From the NCBI GenBank assembly GCA_035581425.1, contig DATJVP010000040.1, forward strand, positions 1-6,102: a stretch of 6,102 nucleotides of DNA, given 5' to 3'. The stretch comes from DASZHJ01 sp035581425. GTDB taxonomy: Bacteria > Pseudomonadota > Alphaproteobacteria > ATCC43930 > CGMCC-115725. Shown in pieces: positions 1 to 6,102 of the stretch. The notes beneath the pieces are model-generated. The model had not been told where the DNA came from and ran no database searches. It saw nothing but the letters and a program-made list of their open reading frames with translations. Positions within the stretch are counted from its first letter, which is position 1; every line of letters starts with the position of its first letter. The position numbers were made by a program, and so were the translations under genes.

Positions 1-163
1 TCACGGCTTGAAGCTGCGTCCGATGGTGCTGCCGGACCGCTTCCTCGAGCACGACGCGCCGGCCAAGCAGTACGAGCAGGCGCAGCTCACCTCCCCCCAC
101 ATCGTCCGCACCGCCATGGCGGCCCTCGGGCGCGAGGCGGGCGCCGCCTCGGCGCGCGCCTAG
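1..163 (+). CDS. dxs: 1-deoxy-D-xylulose-5-phosphate synthase, C-terminal end (partial)
   Basis: The reading frame is open from base 2 and ends at TAG 161-163, giving the last 53 residues of a protein whose start lies outside the window. The run beginning HGLKLRPMVLPDRFLEHDAP, followed by KQYEQAQLTSPHIV, matches the conserved C-terminal transketolase-like domain of Dxs, which usually reads GLxxRxMxLPDxFxxHxxPxxQYxxAxLxxxxI. Dxs is a cytoplasmic thiamine diphosphate enzyme of about 630-650 residues. It condenses pyruvate with glyceraldehyde 3-phosphate in the first step of the MEP isoprenoid pathway. The catalytic and cofactor-binding parts are not in view, so activity cannot be judged. An alanine-rich tail of about ten residues closes the protein. 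tlyA follows after 24 nt on the same strand, which suggests a shared transcript. The identification rests on one short but characteristic segment. Confidence 0.9.
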   Translation, partial: HGLKLRPMVLPDRFLEHDAPAKQYEQAQLTSPHIVRTAMAALGREAGAASARA

Positions 164-187
164 AGGAGGGCGCGGCCCGCGCCGGCG
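164..187 (+). promoter_or_regulatory. tlyA ribosome binding site with possible bridging hairpin
   Basis: A strong Shine-Dalgarno match, AGGAG at 164-168 (AGGAGGG to 170), starts one base after the first two bases of the dxs stop codon. It lies unusually far from the tlyA ATG at 188, about 17-19 nt. No in-frame ATG, GTG or TTG lies between them. GGCGC (169-173) can pair with GCGCC (179-183) around a five-base loop, and this would shorten the effective spacer to about four bases. The site and spacing are seen directly. The folding is inferred. Confidence 0.5.
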
Positions 188-927
<740 letters not shown>

Positions 928-931
<4 letters not shown>

Positions 932-2208
932 GCGCCTCGCGGCCGGAGATCGCGGAGCTGGCGGTGACGAAGCTTGGCGCGCGCGGCGACGGAATTGCCT
1001 TGCACGAGGGACGACCGGTTTATCTCCCCTATACCGCGCCGGGCGACCGCGTGCGCGCGCGGCTGGGAGCATCGCGCGACGCCGGCCGCGCCGGCACCGT
1101 GCTGGAGCTGCTTGCGCCGGGCGCACGCCGAACGCCGGCCTGCCCGCATTTCGGAACATGCGGGGGCTGCGCCTTGCAGCATCTTCCCGAGGAAACCTAC
1201 TCCGCTTTCAAGCTCGATCTCCTGCGCACGGCGCTCGCTCATCGCGGTCTCTCGGGGATCGAGCAGGAGGCGCTCAGGAGCTTCCCGCCGGGGACGAGAC
1301 GCCGCGCGCGTCTGGCACTCCGCCGGCTGAAGAACGGCGAGACCCAGGTGGGGTTCCATGCCCGGGACAGCCACGACATCGTGGACATGCGCGCTTGTCC
1401 CGTGCTGCACCCACGTCTCGTCGCGCTTGTGGCGCCGCTCAGGAAGCTCGCCGCAGCTTTCCTGCAGCCCCGGGGCAGCGGCGCCGCCACGATGACGCTG
1501 CTCGACGGCGGCATCGATCTGCTGCTGGATTTGCCGCGACACCCGGACCTGTCGCTCCTCGAGGGTCTGGCGGCCTTCGCTCACGCGCAGGATCTCGCGC
1601 GGCTCGGTTGGCGTGAGGGCGAGAAGGGCGTGCCAACGCCCGCGGCGGAACGCCGGCCGGCACGAGCCATACTCGGCGGTGTCGCCGTCGACGTGCCGCC
1701 CGAGGGCTTCCTGCAGGCAAGCGTCGAGTCAGAACGCCTACTTTCGGAACTCGTGCTCGCGGGCGTCGGAGCAGCGAAGCACGTCCTCGATCTCCATGCC
1801 GGTCTCGGTACCTTCACCTTCGCGCTCGCCGCGCGGGCGAGGGTGCACGCGGTCGACGGATCGCGCCCCGCGATCGCGGCACTCGTGGCGGCCGCCGCGC
1901 GCGCGGGCATCGCGCAGGGGATATCGACCGAGACGCGCGACCTCGAGGTCCGCCCGCTCCTTGCGGACGAGCTGCGTCGCTTCGATGCAGCGGTGTTCGA
2001 TCCGCCGCGTGCGGGTGCGCCTGCGCAGGCGGCGGCGCTCGCGGCCTCGACCGTGCCGCGAGTGGTTGCGGTCTCCTGCAATCCCGCGACCTTCGCGCGC
2101 GACGCTCGGCTTCTGGTCGATGGTGGCTATCGCCTCACGCGCCTCGTCCCGGTCGACCAATTCCTTTGGTCGCCGCATTTGGAGCTCGTCGCCTTTTTCG
2201 AGCGCTAA
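928..2208 (+). CDS. RlmD/RumA-like 4Fe-4S RNA (uracil-5-)-methyltransferase
   Basis: This 426-residue protein of the TrmA/RlmD/RlmC family uses SAM to make 5-methyluridine in RNA. A TRAM-like N-terminal domain (about 6-62) is followed by iron-sulfur cysteines C72-x5-C78-x2-C81, with the fourth ligand at C157 (MRACPVLHP). The C-terminal Rossmann domain holds FLQAS (261-265; family FxQxN), the SAM motif LDLHAGLGTFTFALA (287-301), FDPPRAG (357-363), the catalytic cysteine C384 in SCNPATFARD, and H417/E419 in SPHLELV, where E419 matches the family's general base. All catalytic elements are present. Two motifs deviate: FLQAS ends in Ser, not Asn, and DLHAG replaces the common DLFxG. The target, 23S rRNA or tRNA, cannot be read from the sequence, so no symbol is given. 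The start at 928 overlaps the tlyA stop (ATGA) and has a good ribosome binding site. Its stop overlaps the sppA stop on the other strand. Confidence 0.9.
2205..2208. other. Convergent stop-codon overlap (CTAA)
   Basis: The four bases CTAA carry the plus-strand TAA (2206-2208) of the RNA methyltransferase gene and the minus-strand TAG (2205-2207) of sppA. The two operons therefore collide with no intergenic space. I see no clear hairpin followed by a T-tract on either side of the junction. Confidence 0.95.
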
Positions 2209-3977
2209 GGCCGTGGCACCGGCGGCATCGCGACGGAGCCCGGCGGCTGGCTCGCGAGCTCGAACTGGCGCACCGCCAGGCGAAGCTGTGCCGCCAAGCG
2301 CGCGAGCGGGCCGGGGCTCGCCTCGACCTCGACTTCCACACCCTCGCCCCGGCTTGCGAGACGCGCGAGGACTTCCGCGAACGTCTCGGGTGGCGGGACC
2401 TGCTTGAGCGTCACCTCCTGATCGGCCGGGATGCGCGCTGCTTCCTTCGCCAGCGCGATCGCCGTTGCGAAGCCGCCGAGCGCGTCGACGAGGCCGCGCT
2501 CCTTCGCCTGCTCTCCCGTCCAGACGCGGCCTTTTGCGACCGCTTCGACCGCTGCCGGATCCATCTTGCGGCCCTTGGCGACGCGCTCCTTGAAGTCCGC
2601 ATAAATCGCGTCGAGGAACGTCTCGAAGCGCGCGTGCTGCGCGGGGGTAAAGTCGTCGAGGGTGCTGAACATGCTCGCATTCGTGCCCATATCCACGGCG
2701 CCCCAGGTGACACCAAGAAGCTTCCAGAACCCGGCCGTCACGAATTTGCCCGCGACGACCCCGATCGAGCCCGTGAGGGTCGCGGGCTCCGCGACAATCT
2801 TGTCCGCGGGCGCCGCGATGTAGTATCCGCCGGAGCCTGCGACGTCGCCCATGCTGACGATCACGGGTTTCCCGCGCTCCTTTGCGCGCAGCACCGCGCG
2901 CCAGATCGTCTCCGAAGCGACGACGGAGCCGCCGGGACTGTCGATGCGGAAAAGGATCGCCTTGACGTCAGGATCGGTCGCGGCCTGGTCGAAGGCGCGC
3001 GCAACCGCGTCGGCGCCCATGATGCCGTTCCCGGAGAGGGGACCGCCGCCACTTCCGCCGCGCTGGATGAGGCCGGTGCCGTAGATAAGGGCGACGACGG
3101 GGCCGCTCCGATGCGGCCGTCCGGCGCGGCCGAGATAGGCGAGCGCGCTCAGGAACTCCGCGCCCGATCCCGCGCGCTCGCGCGCCTCCGCCTCCGCCTG
3201 GTCGCGGTAGCCGATCTTATCGACGAGATGGGCATCCGCCGCCTCCTGCGTGAGGAGGGGCCCACGGTCGATGATCTCGCGTACCTTGGCTTCCTCGATC
3301 TTGCGATCGCGGGCGATGCCGCGGATCATCTGGTCGAAGACCGATCGCAGCAGCGCCTCCGTCTCCTCCCGCTGCGCCGCCGTCATGCCGGTCTCGGTGA
3401 TCATGTTCATGGCGGTCTTGTATTCGCTGCGGTGATCGAAATTCGGAACCACATCGAGCTTGTCGAGGGTGCCGCGGAAGAACGGGGATTCACTGCGCAG
3501 TCCCGTGAGGCCCACGAGGCCCTGGGGCTGCAGCCAAATCTGGTCGCACGCCGCGGCGAGGTAATAGGCGTGATTGCCGGGGCCGAATTCGCCGAAGCTA
3601 TCGGCATAGGCGATCACGAATTTGCCTTTCGCGCGGAAAGCGGCGATCGCGTCGCGCAGCTCCTGCACCTGCGCCGCTCCGATTTCGTCGCTGCCGAGCC
3701 GCACGAGGAGCACCTTGACGCGGGGATCGTCGGCGGCGCGCTCGATCGTGTCGAGGACGTCGCGCAGCGTCGGTTGCGGCTCGCTCAGGACCGAGGCGAG
3801 TCCGTCGCTTGCCGGCGCGTCCGCGACCGCCCGGTCGAGATTGAGCGTCAGCACCGTCGCCTGCGGTACCGGCGGCGAAGCGGGCTTGACCCAGAACAGG
3901 AGCGCGAACACCGCGACGAAGAGCAGCGTAAAGATGAAGCCGATGGTCGCGAAGATTCGGACGAACAGACGGCGCAT
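2205..3977 (-). CDS. sppA: Signal peptide peptidase SppA, 67K type (protease IV)
   Basis: This 590-residue inner-membrane serine protease of MEROPS family S49 degrades signal peptides left in the membrane after secretion. One N-terminal membrane anchor (about residues 9-30) follows a basic MRRLFVR start. Two S49 domains follow, the tandem form typical of the long SppA type. The N-terminal one carries the general base K187 in SEYKTAM. The C-terminal one carries FRIDSPGGSVVASE (343-356), the nucleophile S382 in AGSGGYYIAAP, and TLTGSIGV (400-407). The Lys-Ser separation of 195 residues is close to E. coli SppA (K209/S409). The last 70 or so residues form a tail, acidic at EVEVEVE and proline-rich at the end, outside the core domains. 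The ATG at 3977 is preceded by GGAG at a spacing of 8. The upstream peroxidase-related gene ends 16 nt away, so the two are probably co-transcribed. Both catalytic residues are intact. Confidence 0.96.
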   Translation of the reverse strand: MRRLFVRIFATIGFIFTLLFVAVFALLFWVKPASPPVPQATVLTLNLDRAVADAPASDGLASVLSEPQPTLRDVLDTIERAADDPRVKVLLVRLGSDEIGAAQVQELRDAIAAFRAKGKFVIAYADSFGEFGPGNHAYYLAAACDQIWLQPQGLVGLTGLRSESPFFRGTLDKLDVVPNFDHRSEYKTAMNMITETGMTAAQREETEALLRSVFDQMIRGIARDRKIEEAKVREIIDRGPLLTQEAADAHLVDKIGYRDQAEAEARERAGSGAEFLSALAYLGRAGRPHRSGPVVALIYGTGLIQRGGSGGGPLSGNGIMGADAVARAFDQAATDPDVKAILFRIDSPGGSVVASETIWRAVLRAKERGKPVIVSMGDVAGSGGYYIAAPADKIVAEPATLTGSIGVVAGKFVTAGFWKLLGVTWGAVDMGTNASMFSTLDDFTPAQHARFETFLDAIYADFKERVAKGRKMDPAAVEAVAKGRVWTGEQAKERGLVDALGGFATAIALAKEAARIPADQEVTLKQVPPPETFAEVLARLASRGEGVEVEVEASPGPLARLAAQLRLAVRQFELASQPPGSVAMPPVPRP

Positions 3978-3985
3978 GAGGGCTG

Positions 3986-3989
3986 CTCC
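3986..3989 (-). promoter_or_regulatory. sppA ribosome binding site
   Basis: GGAG on the minus strand lies eight bases before the sppA ATG, within the 16-nt gap after the upstream gene. It supports the 3977 start. No room exists for a separate promoter in the gap. Confidence 0.6.
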
Positions 3990-3993
3990 GGTT

Positions 3994-4566
3994 CTAGCGG
4001 TCGAGGCGGTGGTATTCGCGGTTCGGCATCATGTCGAGCGCGAAAGCCACCCGGTTCGAGAGGTTGAAGAAGGCGACGACGTCGGCGAGGTCGAAAATCT
4101 CGGCCTCGTCGAGCCCAGCCTGGCGAAGCGCCGCGCGGTCGGGCTCCTCGACCGCATGCGGCGTCTCCGTCAGCTTCCAGGCGAAGTCGAGCATCGCACG
4201 CTGGCGCGGGCTCAGCTTCGCCACGCGATAGTTGAGTGCCATCATCTCGCCGAGCTCGGGGTCGCCGGAAAGGCGCCGCACCGCCTGCCCATGCGCGACA
4301 AGGCAGTAGTAGCAGCGGTTGGCAGAGGAGACGACGACAGCGACCATCTCGCGCTCGAGCTTGCTGAGCTTCGACTCCCCGAGCATCAGCTCGTTGTACA
4401 TCGCCATGAAATTCCGAAGCTTCGTCGGATGGAAGCTATAGGCGCGCAGCACATTCGGGACGAAGCCGAATTTCTCTACGCATTTGCGGTAGACGACCCG
4501 GATGTCCTCGTCGAGGCTCTCGGCCTCGGGTACCGGCAGGGCGGAGATGTGGTCGGGTTGCGGCAT
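3994..4566 (-). CDS. Peroxidase-related enzyme, AhpD/carboxymuconolactone decarboxylase superfamily
   Basis: This 190-residue, probably cytoplasmic all-helical protein belongs to the group annotated as uncharacterised peroxidase-related enzymes. The core is the AhpD-like motif: E73, then C85-Y-Y-C88, then H92 (in NRCYYCLVAHG). The spacing of 12 from Glu to the first Cys and 4 from the second Cys to His equals that of mycobacterial AhpD (E118, C130, C133, H137). The AhpD His between the cysteines (H132) is Tyr here. By analogy the CxxC pair should cycle between dithiol and disulfide and reduce a peroxide, but substrate and reductant are unknown. The N-terminal part (DEDIRVVYRKCVEKFGFVPN) and the C-terminal LSNRVAFALDMMPNREYH are typical of this subgroup. 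AAGGA lies six bases before the ATG. The gene sits between aroC, behind a repeat-bearing spacer, and sppA, 16 nt downstream. No decarboxylase role is implied. Confidence 0.88.
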   Translation of the reverse strand: MPQPDHISALPVPEAESLDEDIRVVYRKCVEKFGFVPNVLRAYSFHPTKLRNFMAMYNELMLGESKLSKLEREMVAVVVSSANRCYYCLVAHGQAVRRLSGDPELGEMMALNYRVAKLSPRQRAMLDFAWKLTETPHAVEEPDRAALRQAGLDEAEIFDLADVVAFFNLSNRVAFALDMMPNREYHRLDR

Positions 4567-4572
4567 GGGGGT

Positions 4573-4577
4573 TCCTT
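4573..4577 (-). promoter_or_regulatory. Ribosome binding site of the peroxidase-related gene
   Basis: AAGGA on the minus strand lies six bases before the ATG at 4566. It lies just outside the heptamer repeat array, so the array does not cover the site itself. Confidence 0.65.
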
Positions 4578-4583
4578 CGGAGC

Positions 4584-4681
4584 AGATGTCAGACGCCAGA
4601 TGTCAGCAGATGCCAGATGTCAGATGCCAGAGCCTGGACGGTGTGGCGCTTCTGGCGTCCGGCATCCGACATCTTTCATCC
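4584..4681. repeat. Tandem and inverted heptamer repeat array (AGAYGYC units)
   Basis: Six head-to-tail heptamers of the form AGAYGYC are seen on the plus strand: AGATGTC 4584-4590, AGACGCC 4591-4597, AGATGTC 4598-4604, then a three-base AGC interruption, AGATGCC 4608-4614, AGATGTC 4615-4621 and AGATGCC 4622-4628. After a 25-base spacer, inverted copies follow at 4654-4660, 4661-4667 and 4668-4674; read on the minus strand they are AGATGTC, GGATGCC and GGACGCC. A further degenerate minus-strand unit, GGATGAA (4681-4675), contains the aroC stop codon. The array fills nearly all of the 109-nt gap between aroC and the peroxidase-related gene. Units are not multiples of three and no plausible small gene is seen. 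It looks like a small dispersed intergenic repeat, but the family cannot be named from the sequence. Confidence 0.85.
4608..4674. other. Long imperfect hairpin formed by the heptamer repeats
   Basis: Bases 4608-4631 can pair with 4651-4674 over 24 positions, with 19 Watson-Crick pairs, two G-T (G-U) pairs and three mismatches (at 4613, 4615 and 4622), closing a 19-base loop (4632-4650). An alternative register pairs 4615-4628 with 4661-4674 at 13 of 14 positions. On the minus-strand transcript the stem starts one base after the aroC stop codon. No T-tract follows on the minus strand, so it does not look like a standard intrinsic terminator. An attenuator, RNA processing or mRNA 3'-end protecting role is possible but inferred. 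Confidence 0.7.
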
Positions 4682-5746
4682 GCCTATCGCCCGATACCTT
4701 AGCAAGTGGTCCGCGAGCACCGCCGCGACCATCGCTTCGCCGACGGGGGCAGCGCGAATGCCGACGCAGGGATCGTGGCGGCCCTTGGTGGAGATCTCGA
4801 CCTCGTGGCCGTCGACATCGACGGTGCGGCGCGGCGTCAGGATCGAGCTCGTGGGCTTTACCGCGAACCGAAGGACGATGTCCTGGCCCGTCGAGATACC
4901 CCCGAGAATGCCGCCGGCGTTGTTCGAGAGGAACGTGACGCGGCCATCCTTCATGCGCATCTCGTCGGCGTTCTCCTCGCCGGAGAGCGCTGCCGCCGCG
5001 AAGCCCGCGCCGATCTCGACGGCCTTCACGGCGTTGATGGTCATGATCGCGCGCGCGAGGTCTCCGTCGAGCTTGTCGTAGATGGGCTCGCCGAGGCCCA
5101 CGGGCACGCCCGCCGCCACCACCTCGATGACGGCGCCTGCGGAGGAGCCTTTCTTGCGGGCCTCGTCGAGCAACCCTTCCCAGATTTGCGCGGTCTGGCG
5201 GTCGGGGCACCAGAAGGGATTGTCCTCCACCGCCTCCCAATCCCAGCGGGCGCGGTCGATCTTGTGCGCTCCGATCTGGATCACGGCGGCACGGATACGG
5301 ACGGTCTCGCCGAGGATCTTGCGCGCGACCGCGCCGGCAGCAACGCGGCTCGCGGTCTCGCGCGCGGAGGCGCGCCCGCCGCCACGGTAGTCGCGGATGC
5401 CGTATTTGGCTTGATAGGTGTAGTCCGCGTGGCCCGGGCGGAAACGGTCCTTGTTGTCGTAATAGTCCTTCGAGCGCTGATCGAGGTTCTCGATCATGAG
5501 CTGGATCGGCGTTCCCGTGGTCATGCCCTCGAAAACGCCGGAGAGGATCTTCACGGCATCGGGCTCGCGCCGCTGTGTCGTGAACCGGGATTGGCCGGGC
5601 TTGCGGCGGTCGAGCCAACGCTGGATGTCGGGCTCCGCCAGGGGAATGCGCGGGGGCACGCCGTCGACGACCACGCCGATCGCGGGACCGTGGCTCTCGC
5701 CCCAGGTGGTGTAGCGAAACAGCGTGCCGAAGCTGTTGCCTGCCAC
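4676..5746 (-). CDS. aroC: Chorismate synthase
   Basis: This 356-residue cytoplasmic enzyme is close to the usual length (E. coli 361). It converts 5-enolpyruvylshikimate 3-phosphate to chorismate, the last shikimate-pathway step, and needs reduced FMN. Family signatures are all present: MAGNSFGTLFRYTTWGESHG at the N-terminus with GESHG at 16-20, RPGHADYTYQAKYG with H106, RGGGRASARET (121-131), LSNNAGGILGGISTGQ (273-288) and GRHDPCVGIRAAPVGEAM (322-339). H19 and H106 correspond to the conserved active-site histidines. Translation starts at GTG (5744-5746), since the N-terminus aligns from the first residue and no upstream ATG is in frame before the fabI stop. GAGG lies five bases upstream. 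fabI ends 10 nt before the start, so the two share a transcript. The final GGA-TGA lies in a degenerate copy of the downstream repeat. Confidence 0.98.
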   Translation of the reverse strand: MAGNSFGTLFRYTTWGESHGPAIGVVVDGVPPRIPLAEPDIQRWLDRRKPGQSRFTTQRREPDAVKILSGVFEGMTTGTPIQLMIENLDQRSKDYYDNKDRFRPGHADYTYQAKYGIRDYRGGGRASARETASRVAAGAVARKILGETVRIRAAVIQIGAHKIDRARWDWEAVEDNPFWCPDRQTAQIWEGLLDEARKKGSSAGAVIEVVAAGVPVGLGEPIYDKLDGDLARAIMTINAVKAVEIGAGFAAAALSGEENADEMRMKDGRVTFLSNNAGGILGGISTGQDIVLRFAVKPTSSILTPRRTVDVDGHEVEISTKGRHDPCVGIRAAPVGEAMVAAVLADHLLRYRAIGG

Positions 5747-5751
5747 GTGCG

Positions 5752-5755
5752 CCTC
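5752..5755 (-). promoter_or_regulatory. aroC ribosome binding site for a GTG start
   Basis: GAGG on the minus strand lies five bases before GTG 5746-5744 in the 10-nt gap after fabI. With the aligned N-terminus it fixes the GTG start. Confidence 0.65.
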
Positions 5756-5756
5756 G

Positions 5757-6102
5757 CTAGACGACGGAGATGTCGGGCGCGTCCACGGCCTTCATGCCGA
5801 CGACGTGATAGCCGCAATCGACGTGATGCACCTCGCCCGTCACTCCCGCGGAGAGATCGCTGAGGAGATAGGTGCCGGCGCCGCCGACATCCTCGATGGT
5901 GACGTTGCGCTTCAGCGGCGAGTTGTATTGGTTCCATTTGAGGATGTAGCGGAAGTCGCCAATCCCCGAGGCCGCGAGCGTCTTGATCGGTCCCGCCGAG
6001 ATCGCGTTGACGCGGATGTTCTGCCCCCCGAGGTCGGCGGCGAGATAGCGCACGCTCGCTTCGAGCGCGGCCTTGGCGACGCCCATCACGTTGTAGTGCG
6101 GC
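5757..6102 (-). CDS. fabI: Enoyl-[acyl-carrier-protein] reductase [NADH] FabI, C-terminal part (partial)
   Basis: The frame is open at the right edge and ends at TAG (5759-5757), giving the last 114 residues of a protein of about 260-280. The first residues seen are PHYNVMGVAKAALEASVRY, the catalytic short-chain dehydrogenase segment. The Tyr (codon 6093-6095) and Lys (6072-6074) have the Y-x6-K spacing characteristic of FabI (Y156/K163 in E. coli). AISAGPIKTLAASGI, LLSDLSAGVTGEVHHVDCGYHVVGMKA and the end in APDISVV follow, all strongly FabI-like. FabI reduces enoyl-ACP with NADH in the last step of each fatty acid elongation cycle and is the triclosan target in many bacteria. The nucleotide-binding N-terminal part lies outside the window. 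Methionine or valine codons at 6084-6089 are internal, not the start. aroC follows after 10 nt. Confidence 0.97.
   Translation of the reverse strand, partial: PHYNVMGVAKAALEASVRYLAADLGGQNIRVNAISAGPIKTLAASGIGDFRYILKWNQYNSPLKRNVTIEDVGGAGTYLLSDLSAGVTGEVHHVDCGYHVVGMKAVDAPDISVV

Noticed and set aside
2166..4067. A 633-codon open frame on the plus strand opposite sppA, extending to the peroxidase-related gene.
   Set aside because: It is antisense to clear genes, has an arginine-, aspartate- and glutamate-rich composition with no recognisable motif, and is explained by stop-poor GC-rich antisense frames.
4584..4674. CRISPR array.
   Set aside because: The repeats are seven bases and adjacent with no unique spacers, so they do not fit CRISPR architecture.
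4608..4674. Intrinsic transcription terminator after aroC.
   Set aside because: The stem is long and imperfect and no T-tract follows on the minus strand, nor on the plus strand beyond three T bases at 4674-4676.
4502..4938. Small plus-strand frames reading through the heptamer repeat (SDARCQ-like peptides).
   Set aside because: The peptide repetition only reflects the DNA repeat. The frames overlap aroC and the peroxidase gene antisense, and have no sign of selection that I can see.
4706..5863. A 385-codon open frame on the plus strand opposite aroC and the fabI end.
   Set aside because: It lies fully over two confidently identified minus-strand genes, has no family resemblance and spans their gene border.
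6084..6089. fabI start at the internal GTG/ATG.
   Set aside because: The frame stays open to the window edge and the residues before it (PHYN) belong to the conserved catalytic segment, so the gene is cut by the window, not short.

Overview
The window is GC-rich chromosomal DNA, almost wholly coding, with housekeeping genes that read as alphaproteobacterial. The grounds are the protein flavour (FabI, AroC and Dxs ends typical of that class), the dxs-tlyA-RNA methyltransferase gene order and the fabI/aroC neighbourhood. A genus cannot be fixed from the sequence alone.

Layout. Two gene sets point at each other. The plus-strand set (1-2208) holds the 3' end of dxs (isoprenoid precursor synthesis), tlyA (S4-domain rRNA 2'-O-methyltransferase) and an RlmD/RumA-like iron-sulfur uracil-5 methyltransferase. 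Spacing is tight: a 24-nt gap, then an ATGA stop/start overlap. The minus-strand set is read from the right edge towards 2205. It holds the 3' part of fabI (enoyl-ACP reductase), aroC (chorismate synthase, GTG start), a CxxC peroxidase-related protein of the AhpD/carboxymuconolactone decarboxylase superfamily, and sppA (67K-type membrane signal peptide peptidase). Gaps are 10, 109 and 16 nt. The two sets meet at a single CTAA tetranucleotide that carries both stop codons, so no space is left for a terminator between them.

How the genes work together. Both sets look like operons of core functions. One joins isoprenoid precursor supply to ribosomal RNA modification. The other joins fatty acid elongation, aromatic amino acid synthesis, a thiol peroxidase-like protein and inner-membrane proteolysis. 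I see no shared pathway within either set beyond housekeeping co-expression.

The only non-coding stretch longer than a few bases is 4567-4675, between aroC and the peroxidase-related gene. It holds a tandem array of heptamers (AGAYGYC) followed by inverted copies, which together can fold into a long imperfect hairpin. The pattern of units seems to run through the aroC stop codon. This repeat is the most noteworthy item here. A second small item is a possible hairpin between the Shine-Dalgarno site and start codon of tlyA. I see no mobile element, CRISPR array, tRNA, rRNA gene or new multi-gene system in the window.
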